NCBI GenBank assembly: GCA_016165875.1
Contig: JABBOT010000033.1
Coordinates: 186,001 to 250,000, forward strand
Direction: 5' to 3'
Source: Acanthopleura granulata
Taxonomy: Eukaryota; Mollusca; Polyplacophora; Chitonida; Chitonidae
DNA length: 64,000 nucleotides
Below, piece after piece: positions 12,225 to 23,205 of this stretch. Each line of letters begins with the position of its first letter. The stretch's first letter is position 1. Position numbers and translations under genes: made by a program. The notes under the pieces are model-generated. The model worked only from the letters and a program-made list of their open reading frames with translations. It was not told the DNA's origin and did not search any database.

Positions 12225-12690
12225 GCTTTACGGACCATATTGATAAAGAAGGTTCATCAGTAACAACTCGGCAAGTGTGGCTCGCTAGAGTGAACCAAGG
12301 TGTGGGTGCTAAACAGTTGGAGGAAATATCAACAATATGCAGATTTAATTTGAGGGAAAACTCTGCAAATTCGTGTTAGTGTTTAATGAGATTAGTCAGT
12401 AAATATCAGATCACTCACAGCAGAGAATTCCGTCCTTGTCACTCAACGATCTTACAAAGAGAGAGCCTTTTTTTCCTTCTTCATTTTATGGTTTATTTCT
12501 TATAAACGATAAACGACGCTTGGACATCCGCACCAATCTGCGTGTTACTTGGATTAGACTGAGATTAAGGTCAAAGTTAGGGAGATTTTGTGGCCATTTG
12601 AAGAAGGACACAAGATCCTATTAACAGTGCTGTGAGTTGGGAGGGGGGGTTACAATGAAGTCAATTATTCAAGAGACGGAATACTTGACT
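12225..12690 (+). repeat. dispersed repeat R4, copy 1
   Basis: Direct repeat of 18610-19075. Matching blocks in order include atgcagatttaatttgaggg, cagtaaatatcagatcac, gcagagaattccgtcc, gactgagattaaggtcaaag, and caattattcaagagac at the end. Similarity is broken by small indels. Confidence 0.65.
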
Positions 12691-12739
12691 GGAGCAATTT
12701 GCCCCGGATGACAGTTCGTCTGGGGAACCCTTGTTTTAT

Positions 12740-13270
12740 GGATATCTGACAAAAGGCTGTGCAAAAATATTTGTTCTCCAGTGTACAACTCAAAGTTCCT
12801 GAAAGAGAGCTCCGGATTCTGTGTGTTCTCCAATCGCCAGTAAACAGGATAGAAGTAAATCAAGAAGACTTATATATAACATCATTACATAATAAGACGT
12901 TCGCCGGCCATTGTACGGGATATGACGCATCGGTGGGCTGGGTTTTTCAGCCTGAGTGATAAAACAGCAAACTGCTCACTAGACCGAAAGAGATCGGAGC
13001 AACATAGAGTATTAACTTTGTCAACTATTATCGCATATGTCATCAATCTGTAGAGCAGTCCGGAAACAGATAGGTCTTCAGTGAGAAGAGGTTTGGCCAT
13101 AGGCCCAAATTTCTATCTGACTACAGTGTGATTTAGTTCCCAAAATAGCCGTCTGTTTAAAGATGTACTTAATAAGGATATCAACTTTCGTTATACTGCT
13201 GGCCCTGTCGTTCCTAAAGATATATTTCATTACATTAAAATCTGAAATATCGTTTGAAACCATTTTGATT
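12740..13270 (-). repeat. dispersed repeat R1, copy 2, with coding-like remnant
   Basis: Minus-strand copy of R1 (see 1013-1590). A 71-codon frame (12885-13100) reads through AIIVDKVNTLCCSDLFRSSE, and a 61-codon frame just upstream (13078-13263) reads SDFNVMKYIFRNDRASSITK. The plus-strand frames at 12436-12959 are antisense to this. That the two copies match better as peptides than the broken frames would suggest argues for an ancestral coding sequence. Family unknown. Confidence 0.55.
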
Positions 13271-14340
13271 TTTTTTTAAATATATTTTTGGTTTTTGATA
13301 TTGTAAATTCGGTAATCTGCGGAGTGAACCAGATCAAGTGCAAGTGGATCTTTATAATTTCAAAATAGAGGTAACTTGTACATGCATAAAAATTAACATA
13401 CATATCTGTTAGAAAAACACGTGTTCCTATTGCTTTAATGAATGATCATGGCTTAACGCCACTTCAACATTCTGTAGGGACAGTGTTTGCAACCCAAAGC
13501 TGAGTTAAAACCATGATCCAAAACTACAAAGACCAGAAACTAATGTATGCATAAGCCCGATTGTTGCTAGATTTCAAAATCATTAAGGGATCCAATCAGC
13601 AAAATTACTGAACACATTCTCTGTCAATAAAGGGCCGAATTTTGCGAGTTAACAAACACAATGCAACATACCAGAAAGCTTGAAAAACATACAAAAAGGG
13701 AACATATGAGGTCATAACCAATACCAAGTAATCATTCGCCTCTTTCTAAAATAATACAACCACTGGCCTCTAAAATGTCACACCATTTTCCTGTGAAGCT
13801 TTCAACACTGTAAAACAAGATCAATCATTGTGCTCAACAGGCGGATTGTAACAATCTTCCTGTTAGCTCCGCATTAATGATGGGAATATTCAAATGGACT
13901 GAAACCAGTACTCAGCACTAAAAGAATGGAGAAACAAACTTTCTGACGTCACTAAAGTTGTATTGAAAATTGAACTTAATGGCTTCCTTGCCTCCAGAAA
14001 AAACCTTCATTGAAATATATTAGCTTTCACATGATACAGGCATGAAGACGCCTGCATACAGCCTTCATTTCTCTCAGTGTGGTAGCAAAATTTTGTTAGG
14101 TAAAAGTAATGGGAGAGTTCTTGCCTGTAGCTAGGACTGTTTGACACCAAAATGGAGGGGTTTTTTTTTACATTGATTCTTGATCCAAAGCATTGCACAT
14201 TATCGCGATTTTTATTTGTAGAACGTGAGTTTGAAAACAAGATGAAATGTGAGTTACAACTACAAACCACCTCTCTTTATCGAGTAAAACTGAAAAACGT
14301 TTTATATTGCAGAAAGTCATTCACTGATTTTACAACCAAA
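13271..14340. other. no recognised feature
   Basis: AT-rich sequence with two short antisense frames near 14007-14270. Nothing recognised. Confidence 0.3.
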
Positions 14341-14517
14341 CTGATTGATTCATTTGTTTATTTGACTGACGTTTTACTGAAGATTACTATTCTTATAAGA
14401 AAGCGGCCAGCATTATGGTGGGAGGAAACAGGGCAAAGCTTCGGGGCACCCACGATCATTCGCAGGTTGCTTACAGACCTTTCCATGCAAGGCAGGAGAT
14501 GAGCTTGAACTCACAGC
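14341..14517 (-). mobile_element. SINE family 1, long 3' part
   Basis: On the minus strand: gtgagttcaagctcatctc, then acctgcgaatgatcgtgggt, ggtttcctcccaccataatg and a degraded tail. The tRNA head and part of the terminal domain (GTCGTATAAG) are lost. Confidence 0.85.
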
Positions 14518-16567
14518 TTACGCAATTGAAATTAGTGTATATGTAATTTATATAAAATCAAGCAAAATATCCTACGAACGTTCCGGCAACATGACGTCAC
14601 CAAACGACCACAGATACGTCAAATCAGTGGAGACACGGGAATAACCCCGAAGAAGGTTGATGCTATTGTCTCAGGCAATTTGCCAAAGCAATGAAGTTTT
14701 CCCCTGAAAAAAAATTGGGTTTTTAACGACCTGAGTTAGATAAAGTATTCCACTTTTATAGACGTCCCGTGTCACTCCTTATGTGGTGTGCGAGTACTTT
14801 TAGAGATGGCTGAACATACAGAGAGTCAAAAGAAACAGACTGTGGTTCTTGGTCATTCCCCATCTGCACAGACGCCGTTCTCTTCAGATCCATTCCTGGG
14901 AAATCCAATCAGATTGAACTGATTAAGGTCAGTTTAGGATCGCCCAAGACAGATCTGACATCGTGAGGTATTATTCAGCAAACTGGAGACAGTCTTCAGC
15001 TCAGTGAAAATTAACGGATTTGGCGTAAGGAAAGGTTTTCGTGCCGGTGAAGATTATTCTCGCGTAAGATAGAAGGCTAGGCCACCTTAAAAGTTATTCA
15101 GTTAAAAGAACCGAAGCCGTCGGATAAAAATAACAAATTAATTTATACAATCCATAAGGCAACGAAGGAAGATTCGATGTTGTTAAAAGGTGAAATGCCT
15201 GAAGTATACCTATACCTTCCCGATCGAAGGGATATTCTACATACCTGAATATTAACAACGAAAATGAAAGCAACGCCTACTCCTTTAAGATTTTTTTGAT
15301 CGGACTTAACGGTTCAAAGTGTATCTTGGTGGATTACTTGCACGAAGTGCTATTTTCAGTGCAATGGAAAGGACTGCCGCGGACTCAAATCTTCCTCCGA
15401 TGGAATTCCATAACAAAGAAAACAAAAAATATTATTAAGAAAATTGTCCAAAAATAAGGTTAATGATAGTTTTCCTTCAGTGTACAAACCTACTTGATCT
15501 CTTCTCAGTTAAATATTTAATAGGATATAATTTGTTATACAAAATTTCTTATGAAATATTTTATAATTACCTTTTCATGTGGGTTACTTTAATCTTGTAA
15601 ATGAAAACTGAACTGATCCAAGTGAAATAATATACTAGTGAAGGTATATTTAATCTATTTTACCCCATTAGTTATACTTGAAAAGCTATCCACTGTTCTG
15701 TGAAATAAAAAAAATTATTTAATTATAACGGATGATGACTGGGAAAGGTTATGAAGACTTCCCTTTGTTTAGAAGTTGACTAAAGATGTTACTCTGTGTA
15801 AGCAGCGCGAACTAGCCTGATGGAATTAAGACCGAAGAAAACTAAAGACAAAGAGGTCTGAAAGCTTTTGCCTTAATATATTTACTTGATATATAATACA
15901 CCAATAACTTCGAACGTTTGAAGCTCACGTTACTGGTTTTAACAAGGTGAACAATGTTTTACTCTTGTTATAGCTGGGACCAAATTGACAGGTATTATCC
16001 TTGGTTTTCTATCTTTGGAATAAAAAGTGAACAATCATTATGGATTCCATCCCGCAAAAATAATTTCTACCTATAATACATTCGCAAATGTTCCCTTTTC
16101 AGCTCACAGTGAGAAAATTTGACACCGCCTGTAATTGTGTGCCTTGTCTATTAACTTCATGCCGGATGTGCTGAGTCCGCTGATTGTTTGAAAATAGCAG
16201 GATGTGGTCAGCTGAAAATCGTTCCAACAACCTAGGCGAACTCCTCAATGTCAGTTCTTCCGAGAGTAATCCCCTCGTATGTTCTTTGGTAATAACCCTG
16301 TTAAGCGGCAAATTTATCCACTAGGGCATTATTTTTATAAACAGAGTGCTTAAAGGTATTTCCCGTTTAGAAAGAAAAAAATATGCCGGTATGTGGAACA
16401 AAACATTGGGGAAATCAGTTACACTGTCTGAGAAAATATACCAGAGAAAAAACAGCGAGAATTTATGACGGCGAGCATTCCAAATTAGATCTATTTACAT
16501 GTAGACAGGCCGATACACATAAGACTGTAAAGTAGAGAGAGAAAAAAGCTTAGTGTCATTCTTGGTT
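14518..16567. other. no recognised feature
   Basis: About 2 kb without an open frame of note apart from a 70-codon minus-strand one (16099-16311). 15500-15730 is strongly AT-rich. No repeats recognised. Confidence 0.3.
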
Positions 16568-17403
16568 TGTCATTTTGTTGTGTTGGTGAGTCGGCCATTT
16601 TATTGTGTTGGTGGTCTCAGCCATTTTATTGTGTTGATGGTCTCAGCCATTTTGTTGTGTTGATGGTCTCAGCCATTTTGTTGTGTTGATGGTCTCAGCC
16701 GTTTTGTTGTGTTGGTGGTGTCAGCCATTTTGTTGTGTTGGTGGTGTCAGCCATTGTGTTGTGTTGGTGGTCTCAGCCATTTTGTTGTGTTGGTGAGTCA
16801 GCCATTTTGTTGTGTTGATGGTCTTAGCCATTTTGTTGTGTTGGTGGTGTCAGCCATTTTGTTGTGTTGGTGGTGTCAGCCATTGTGTTGTGTTGGTGGT
16901 GTCAGCCATTTTGTTGTGTTGGTGGTGTCAGCCATTGTGTTGTGTTGGTGGTCTCAGCCATTTTGTTGTGTTGGTGAGTCAGCCATTTTGTTGTGTTGAT
17001 GGTCTTAGCCATTTTGTTGTGTTGGTGGTGTCAGCCATTTTGTTGTGTTGGTGGTGTCAGCCATTTTGTTGTGTTGGTGGTGTCAGCCATTGTGTTGTGT
17101 TTGTGGTCTCAGCCATTTTGTTGTGTTGGTGAGTCAGCCATTTTGTTGTGTTGGTGGTCTTAGCCATTTTGTTGTGTTGGTGAGTCAGCCATTTTGTTGT
17201 GTTGATGGTCTTAGCCATTTCGTTGTGTTGGTGGTGTCAGCCATTTTGTTGTGTTGGTGGTGTCAGCCATTTTGTTGTGTTGGTGGTGTCAGCCATTTTG
17301 TTGTGTTGGTGGTCTTAGCCATTTTGTTGTGTTGATGGTCTCAGCCATTGTGTTGTGTTGGTGGTCTCAGCCATTTTGTTGTGTTGGTGATCTCAGCCAT
17401 TTG
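16568..17403 (+). repeat. 25/26-bp minisatellite, about 32 units, with higher-order structure
   Basis: Tandem units of CCATTTTGTTGTGTTGG followed by tggtgtcag, tggtctcag or tgagtcag. The shorter tgagtcag form makes a 25-bp unit and recurs at 16795, 16976, 17131 and 17182. The spacings are 181, 155 and 51 bases, that is 7, 6 and 2 units, showing duplication of multi-unit blocks. The plus strand is rich in G and T and nearly free of A outside CCA. Because 26 bp shifts frame each unit, all three frames stay open for long runs. I treat those frames as by-products. Confidence 0.95.
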
Positions 17404-18048
17404 GCCAGATTTGTTTGGGGCTTTTTATTTAAAACAAAATACATTAAATGTGTTGCAATGATGCTTGTCACTCAGATGAGCGATGATGTACGAAAGCAGG
17501 TTGCACAGGTATGTGAGAATCAAAGCTATGAGGGTATTTAGCGAAGGGCGAGCAAAGGGGTTCACTGTAAAGCAAGCTTAATCTGTCATGTGTTGTGTTT
17601 ATCCACCAATGTGCAAAACTAGGCGCATCAATCTAACATTTAACAAAACGTCCACTTTCAATCTATAGGTTTTTGCACCTCAATACCTTAACGCAGATTC
17701 TTGCTTGAATCGTATTTACCTTAGTCAGCAATCTCATTAGCCCAATAAAACTTGTCTTCGTGTCCAATCATTCCGCTATTACGTAGGCTTGTCACACATC
17801 TGCAACAAAGGAAGAGAGTCTAGACAACATAACCCATTCATCAAGAACATGTTTGATTGTTTTAACCCAGTGAATCTCTTAAGGTTCTGTGTCGCTGGTG
17901 ATAAATAGTTTGCCAGTTCGGAGTCCTTTTGGCAAATGCTTCGTACATCTGGGCTCTGCTTCTGTGACGCAGGTCATGAGTATAAAACTAACCGTTGTTA
18001 TTTTGAGTTACAGCAATAAATACCCTGAATTTTTGCAAATGTAATCTC
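17404..18048. other. spacer between two minisatellites, no gene seen
   Basis: Unique-looking AT-rich sequence. A frame running out of the minisatellite ends at 17541. Confidence 0.35.
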
Positions 18049-18318
18049 GCTTCACCAAATGCACTCGGGCTTTACTAAATGAACCCAGGCTTCACCAAAT
18101 ATACTCAGGCTTCACCAAATACACTCAGTCTTACCCAGACTTTGACAAATGTACCCAGGCTTTAACAAATGCACTCAGGCTTTAACAAATGCACTAGGCT
18201 TCGCTAGATGCACTTAGGCTTCATCAAAGGTCCCAAGGCTCCACCAAATGCACTCAGTCTCCATCAAATGTACTCAAATTTTACCAAATGTACTCGGGCT
18301 TCACCAAATGTACCCAGC
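18049..18318 (+). repeat. 20-bp degenerate minisatellite, about 13 units
   Basis: Units approximate AGGCTTCACCAAATGCACTC, with substitutions in most copies (tactaaatgaac, acaaatgtac, catcaaatgtac). It is much more diverged than the neighbouring 25/26-bp array, so older or less homogenised. Confidence 0.9.
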
Positions 18319-18609
18319 TTTCCAAACATAAACGTGAGTGGTAAAGCAAGTTTAATGGGCTTAACATTCTTGTCTTAAAATGAATCAAAGCACGGCTAGC
18401 GAGGCTGTCAAACTTGTCACTCGTGTAGGCCGAACACCGGCAAATTCCACACGCGATCAGGGGGCCAGTGCTTTGCTAGATAAATGATATATGTTCCGAC
18501 TCTGGCATTATCGTGGCTGAGCCTGTGCGAGTAAGCTGGATCAAGATGCCACCCAAGTCAAAAAATTCAGTTTAAGCCATGGATTTCAGCCGCAGAACTG
18601 AAACTCTCC

Positions 18610-19075
18610 TGCGAAAGAAATCAGCACGCCCAATATGAATCGCTGCAGTGCGGTCCAGATACTGTGTGGGCGGTAAATAGCTGTATCGCAGAAAATGTCA
18701 ACCAGATGCAGATTTAATTTTAGGAAAAACTTGACAAAACCTTGTCAGTGTCTGATAGTCGGTAAATATCCGAGCATTCGGCAGAGGATTCCGCTCATGT
18801 CAGGTGATGGTATCCCAGAGTAATAAATGGATTTCCCTTGTTCAATTTATTGATCTTTCTGTTGAGTTATACCTGCAGGGAAATGGTCGAGTTTACTGTT
18901 AAGTGGAGTGGGCCAACCTGATAATCTCCTTGTCAATTGAATTGCACTGAGATTAAGGTCAAGGTTAAGGCGTTTTACTGGCTGTTGAAAGGGAAACAGG
19001 GTGCTGTCAACAGGGCATAAGGTGTGGGTAGATTTAAATAATCAAGTCAGTTATCCGAGAGACCGGTGGTGTGAC
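18610..19075 (+). repeat. dispersed repeat R4, copy 2
   Basis: Same orientation as 12225-12690: atgcagatttaattttagg, gtcggtaaatatccgagc, gcagaggattccgctcatg, cactgagattaaggtcaagg and aatcaagtcagttatccgag. It ends just before the SINE at 19111. Confidence 0.65.
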
Positions 19076-19110
19076 ACCAGGCCCATTCTCTATTGCATGT
19101 GCGGGCAAAA

Positions 19111-19372
19111 CCGTGGCTCAGTCGGTTAGCGCGCTATCGCAGCACAATGACCCGAAGCCTCCCACCGATGAGGGCGTTGTGAGTTCAAGACCAGCTTATG
19201 CTGACTACCTCTCCGGCCGTAAGTGGGAAGGTGTACTAGCAACCTGCGGATGGTCGTGGGTATCCCCGGGGCTCTGCTCGGTTTCCTCCCACCATAGTGC
19301 TGATCGTTGTCGTATAAGTGAAATATTCTTGAGTACGGCGTAAAACACCAATCAAATACATAAATAAATAAG
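19111..19372 (+). mobile_element. SINE family 1, full-length copy
   Basis: Best complete example in the window. The tRNA-derived head has an A box within gtggctcagtcggttagcgc and a B-box-like gtgagttcaagacc. These are pol III internal promoter elements, so the element would be transcribed by pol III and mobilised by LINE enzymes. The body follows (ctctccggccgtaagtggga, acctgcggatggtcgtgggt, ggtttcctcccaccatagtg), then the conserved 3' domain (gtcgtataagtgaaatattc, gagtacggcgtaaaacacc) and a tail of AATAAATAAATA. A 90-codon frame over it is coincidental. I cannot identify flanking target-site duplications with certainty. Confidence 0.93.
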
Positions 19373-20869
19373 ACTTCATTGTAACTGATGTACTCAATCA
19401 TCGATTGATGGTTGTTTAGCAGGGCATTCCGGACGACATTTATTCAGTTAATACCTGCACTTTTGCCGAAACACGCTACGTTTTCACGGACACTTTGTCA
19501 CTGACTGAGCGACTGAGACCGCCGCCAGCACGAGAAGAGCATGTGCTCGGATTGCGGCACTGATTGCGCAGGCAAACACACACTTGCCTTAAGTCTTTTC
19601 CTACATAGTCTTTTTTGATTTAATTTGATGCTACGATAAACTTTTCTGTTTGTTGTTGTTGTGAACTGCTGATTTCCTAGAACTCTTTGGAAAATAAAAA
19701 TGTGGAAAATAAAGACAATAAAAGTTACTGACTGGTACATTGTTGGCAAACGCTGCTGTCAGCCGGCGCGACAATACTTGACTTCATAGGGATAGAGAAA
19801 CGGTATTAAAGGCGCAAGACTGTATCGTTTGCATGTTTTGCGAATACAGTAGCCTATTCATGGCAGGTAGAGCAATAAAAAGCGTAGAATATTTTCTGTT
19901 GTACACTATATCGGTAAAGACGAATGGTTTGGGGGTAAAGCAGTAGACTGCGCAAACCGCCACACCAGCGTCGTTGATCGTTTATTTTCGATAGTCCCTA
20001 GGGTGTTAACATGGTGCAGTTCTCCAAAGATGTTCCAGGCACCCAGGTTACTTATGTAACATTATTAGCCATTCGGCATATTCCCTCTGGTATTCTGCAT
20101 GTCTGTTGTCTGTCATTCTGTAGCTGAACCATCAAGGGATTGTATCTGTGGATTTCGGTTAGGTCGCTCATGGATCGTTCCAGAGTCAAATGATACCCCA
20201 GCGGGATGAAGAGGAATTTAACCTGAAATACAGGACAGCTGGAGAGAAGAGAAAGCGACATGAAAATAAAATTAGAATGAGGAGTTGCAAATGTTTTGCT
20301 ATAACTTAAACGGAGGCGACATGCATTGTGCTTGGGGGCATCGCCATCCTTTAGCGCCACGATCACCACCATTTGCGACATCCACATGTCAGCCTGCAAT
20401 AGAATAGGTCAGTGATCTACCGGGCGAACATGACAAACGAAAAACACATTACTTCTAAGCACATGATGTTTGGTTTGCTGAGATGCACCACATTGCCATA
20501 GACACTTGTCCTTTGGCATCGTTGCGTTTTGGTCCCCTCGCTTGTGGCTCATTTTATTTAGGAACCAGCTGCTCATCTCACAATGCAGTCCTATGCCATG
20601 TCTATAATTTACTTCTTACAAAATGCAGATTCTTTGCAACGCTAAAAATACAAGAGTAACTCACAAAGACAACCAATACTGTTCTGATGCTTATCTCTAT
20701 ATCTTCGGTACACACGGAATGTGGGTTTAATCCCGTCGTTGAACAGGGAATTTGTGACTCTGCTCCTGCTGTTCGCTCGGCCCTGTGGACAACAGGGAAT
20801 CGACGACGCTCGTAAGGCCGTTTGTGCAGTCGTGTTGGAAATCATCTACGTTCTGCTAAAATGGTGTGA
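19373..20869. other. no recognised feature
   Basis: Minus-strand frames at 19498-19749 (83 codons) and 20052-20399 (115 codons) lack recognisable motifs and repeat partners. Nothing else seen. Confidence 0.3.
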
Positions 20870-21025
20870 TGGTGAATAAGCCACAAAAAGTGCGTCAGAA
20901 ACTTGACGAAGGTCGGTGGTTTACTTCCGGCATTACGGTTTTTACTACTTTTAACTCTGACCGCCATCATGTAACTGAGTAAGTGGGCTGTATGTAGCTA
21001 AGCAGCAATCAAATATATGCATAAG
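20870..21025 (+). mobile_element. SINE family 2, degraded copy
   Basis: Contains gacgaaggtcggtggtttac, then a degraded tccggcattacggttt, gaccgccatcatgtaac and a terminal caatcaaatatatgcataa. The first block recurs at 23144 and, diverged, at 42990, and the 3' part is related to SINE family 1. I take it as an old copy of a second tRNA-derived SINE family. Confidence 0.5.
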
Positions 21026-21170
21026 TTCACGGTAAGTTTTAAAAGGAATAACTGGATAAAGTCCAAAGAGGAAACCACAGTATTTTTTCCTTCGTATAAT
21101 GTAAATTGAACAAAATGCAAATGATGTTTATTCATAAGTTACCTCTCACATGTACAATCTACACAATCGC

Positions 21171-21380
21171 AACCGTGTAATGGGGGCCTCATAAAACCTC
21201 AACCATGTAATGGGGGCCTCATAAAACCTCAACCGTGTAATGGGGGCCTCATAAAACCTCAACCGTGTAATGGGGGCCTCATAAAACCTCAACCGTGTAA
21301 TGGGGGCCTCATAAAACCTCAACCGTGTAATGGGGGCCTCATAAAATCTCTACTGTGTAAATGGGACCTCACAAAACGTC
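21171..21380 (+). repeat. 30-bp minisatellite, 7 units
   Basis: Units AACCGTGTAATGGGGGCCTC plus ATAAAACCTC. Five or six are almost identical and the last (21351-21380) is diverged. High identity points to recent expansion. Confidence 0.95.
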
Positions 21381-21506
21381 CAGCGGCCTTTAACAAAGCA
21401 ATCTACAGCTACCCTGTCTATTCTTTCCTTTATCTTCATGCGCCTCACCATGTTCGGTGTGTCTATGCTCATGAAACAACTTCGTAGTACAGCAGCACTG
21501 CAACGA

Positions 21507-21789
21507 TACAGCAGGATTTATTCGTTTATTTATTTGATTGGTGTTTTACGCCGTATTTCACGTATACGACGACGGCCAGCTTTATGGTAGGAAGAAACGG
21601 GGCAAAGACCGGGGGGAACCCACGACCATTTGCAGGTTGCTAGTGGACCCTCTCACGTTCGGGCGGAGAGGAAGACAGCATGAGCTGGACTTGAACTCAC
21701 AGCGACCGCATTGGTGAGAGGCTCCTGGGTCATTACGCTGCTTTAGTGAGCTTAACAACTGGGCCACGGAGACTCCCGCTACAGCAGGA
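21507..21789 (-). mobile_element. SINE family 1, full-length copy with target-site duplication
   Basis: A minus-strand, essentially complete SINE: A-box region at the 21770 end (ccgtggcccagttgttaagc), B-box-like gtgagttcaagtccagctca, acctgcaaatggtcgtgggt, and a tail of AAATAAATAAACG. It is flanked by the 10-base direct repeat TACAGCAGGA at 21507-21516 and 21780-21789, the target-site duplication expected of LINE-driven retroposition. The intact duplication suggests a comparatively young insertion. Confidence 0.95.
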
Positions 21790-23124
21790 ATCCATCTGTT
21801 TAAATGCGGCTTGGGTCATCTTCAGAAGGCCATGAAAGTATCAGGTTGTAACAAATAACATTTAGATGATAATCAAGGTCGAGTTCCTCATCTGACATGA
21901 CGACAGAAATTAGACATGATAAAGAGAAATTTAAAAACCAGTAATGCCTCAGGCGTGTGCAAATCAATTACTTCACCGTACATTCGATTCTTTTATGGGG
22001 TTTTTTCTTTTAACTAAGATGATCATTTACAGTCATCACAACCAATGAGAAGGAAAAATAATGTCAATAATTTTCATCCAGTTAGGATACCTAACGGCTA
22101 CTGACGAAAATTATGATACATTTTCTAACAATGAAAAAATTAATTCCGTCCTCTATATATGATCACAGTGTATAGTGGGTAACAAAAAAGACATATATAA
22201 ATCTCATATGGTTAGAGCGTGTTATTTTGGGTAATTATGGGTAATCAACTCCTGTGACAAACATTTTCTTCATCTCGCACCAATAGGACTGGTGGGCGAA
22301 AAGTACTTTGGCAGTAGTTTCAGTGACCCAATCGTGCATCGCGCACCGGTTTTACATCCATCTCAAAAGCTTCCGTTGAGCACTTTTTTCTCCTGAATTA
22401 AAAGGACAGACATTAAAACGGGACAGGCCTTTCAAAACGGATAATTATTTCACATAATTCCCTCTTATTGAGAATTTTGTTATAGATGAACTCCTCTGTG
22501 GTTAGGATGTTAAAAGTGCATTGGTATCAGTTTCTCTGACCCCTTATTGTATTACACTACGGTATTGCAGCCGTTTCAAAAAGTTCTCCATAGACAAAAC
22601 GGCCTCACTACATTGCCCCGACCAAAATCGATCAAAAACACATTTGTCATTTGAGCGTCAAATTAGTGATCGTGAAACCCATTCCAAAAGCCACCTATAA
22701 CATCAGTGCCAAAAAGAACAGGTAAGAAGCAATATATATGAAGAGTAAATAAAAGTGATACTGCAACCTGTAAGAGAAAAGCAGTCAGCAGTATTCAGTG
22801 ATGACGGAGAGACAGCCAATTTCACAGGTGTGACATGAAATTCAAAATCATAAACGAAGAAATAAAACTTCCGAAACGTGTTCCGCAGCGATGCTGGATA
22901 TGATTTGGGGCAAACGAAACGAAATTCTGACGGTAGAATCTTCTGGACACATAAGCTGCCACGTTCAGCGACAGGTAATCGACCCTAGCATTCCGTAAAG
23001 AGGCGACGTCACGTCACTGCGCTGTTAAAGCGATGTAACCTGCGTATTGTTCATAACATCATCAACAGAATATTGTATTCCACCAGTACAGTCTGAACAT
23101 TTGTGTATGTCACAGGAAAGGGAG
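21790..23124. other. no recognised feature
   Basis: AT-rich sequence without open frames of note, repeats or RNA genes that I can recognise. Confidence 0.3.
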
Positions 23125-23205
23125 TCCATCAGTAACTAGCCAAAGGTCGGTGGTTTACTCCAGAAACTCTAGGTTCCTCCAGACAAACTACTGACCACTC
23201 CTCTT
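23125..23205 (+). mobile_element. SINE family 2, fragment
   Basis: Holds caaaggtcggtggtttactc, ccagaaactctaggttcctc and ccagacaaactactgaccac, which align with the 20870 and 42955 copies. Head and tail are absent. Confidence 0.5.

Noticed and set aside
16709..17541. Four overlapping ~100-codon frames rich in CWWCQPLCCVG-like peptides
   Set aside because: They are produced by the 25/26-bp minisatellite, which is open in all frames. No start context, splice sites or unique coding sequence attaches to them.
20052..20399. 115-codon minus-strand frame as a gene
   Set aside because: No motif or second copy. Residue composition does not look coding.
16568..21380. CRISPR array
   Set aside because: The repeats are head-to-tail tandem units without unique spacers, and the sequence is eukaryotic.
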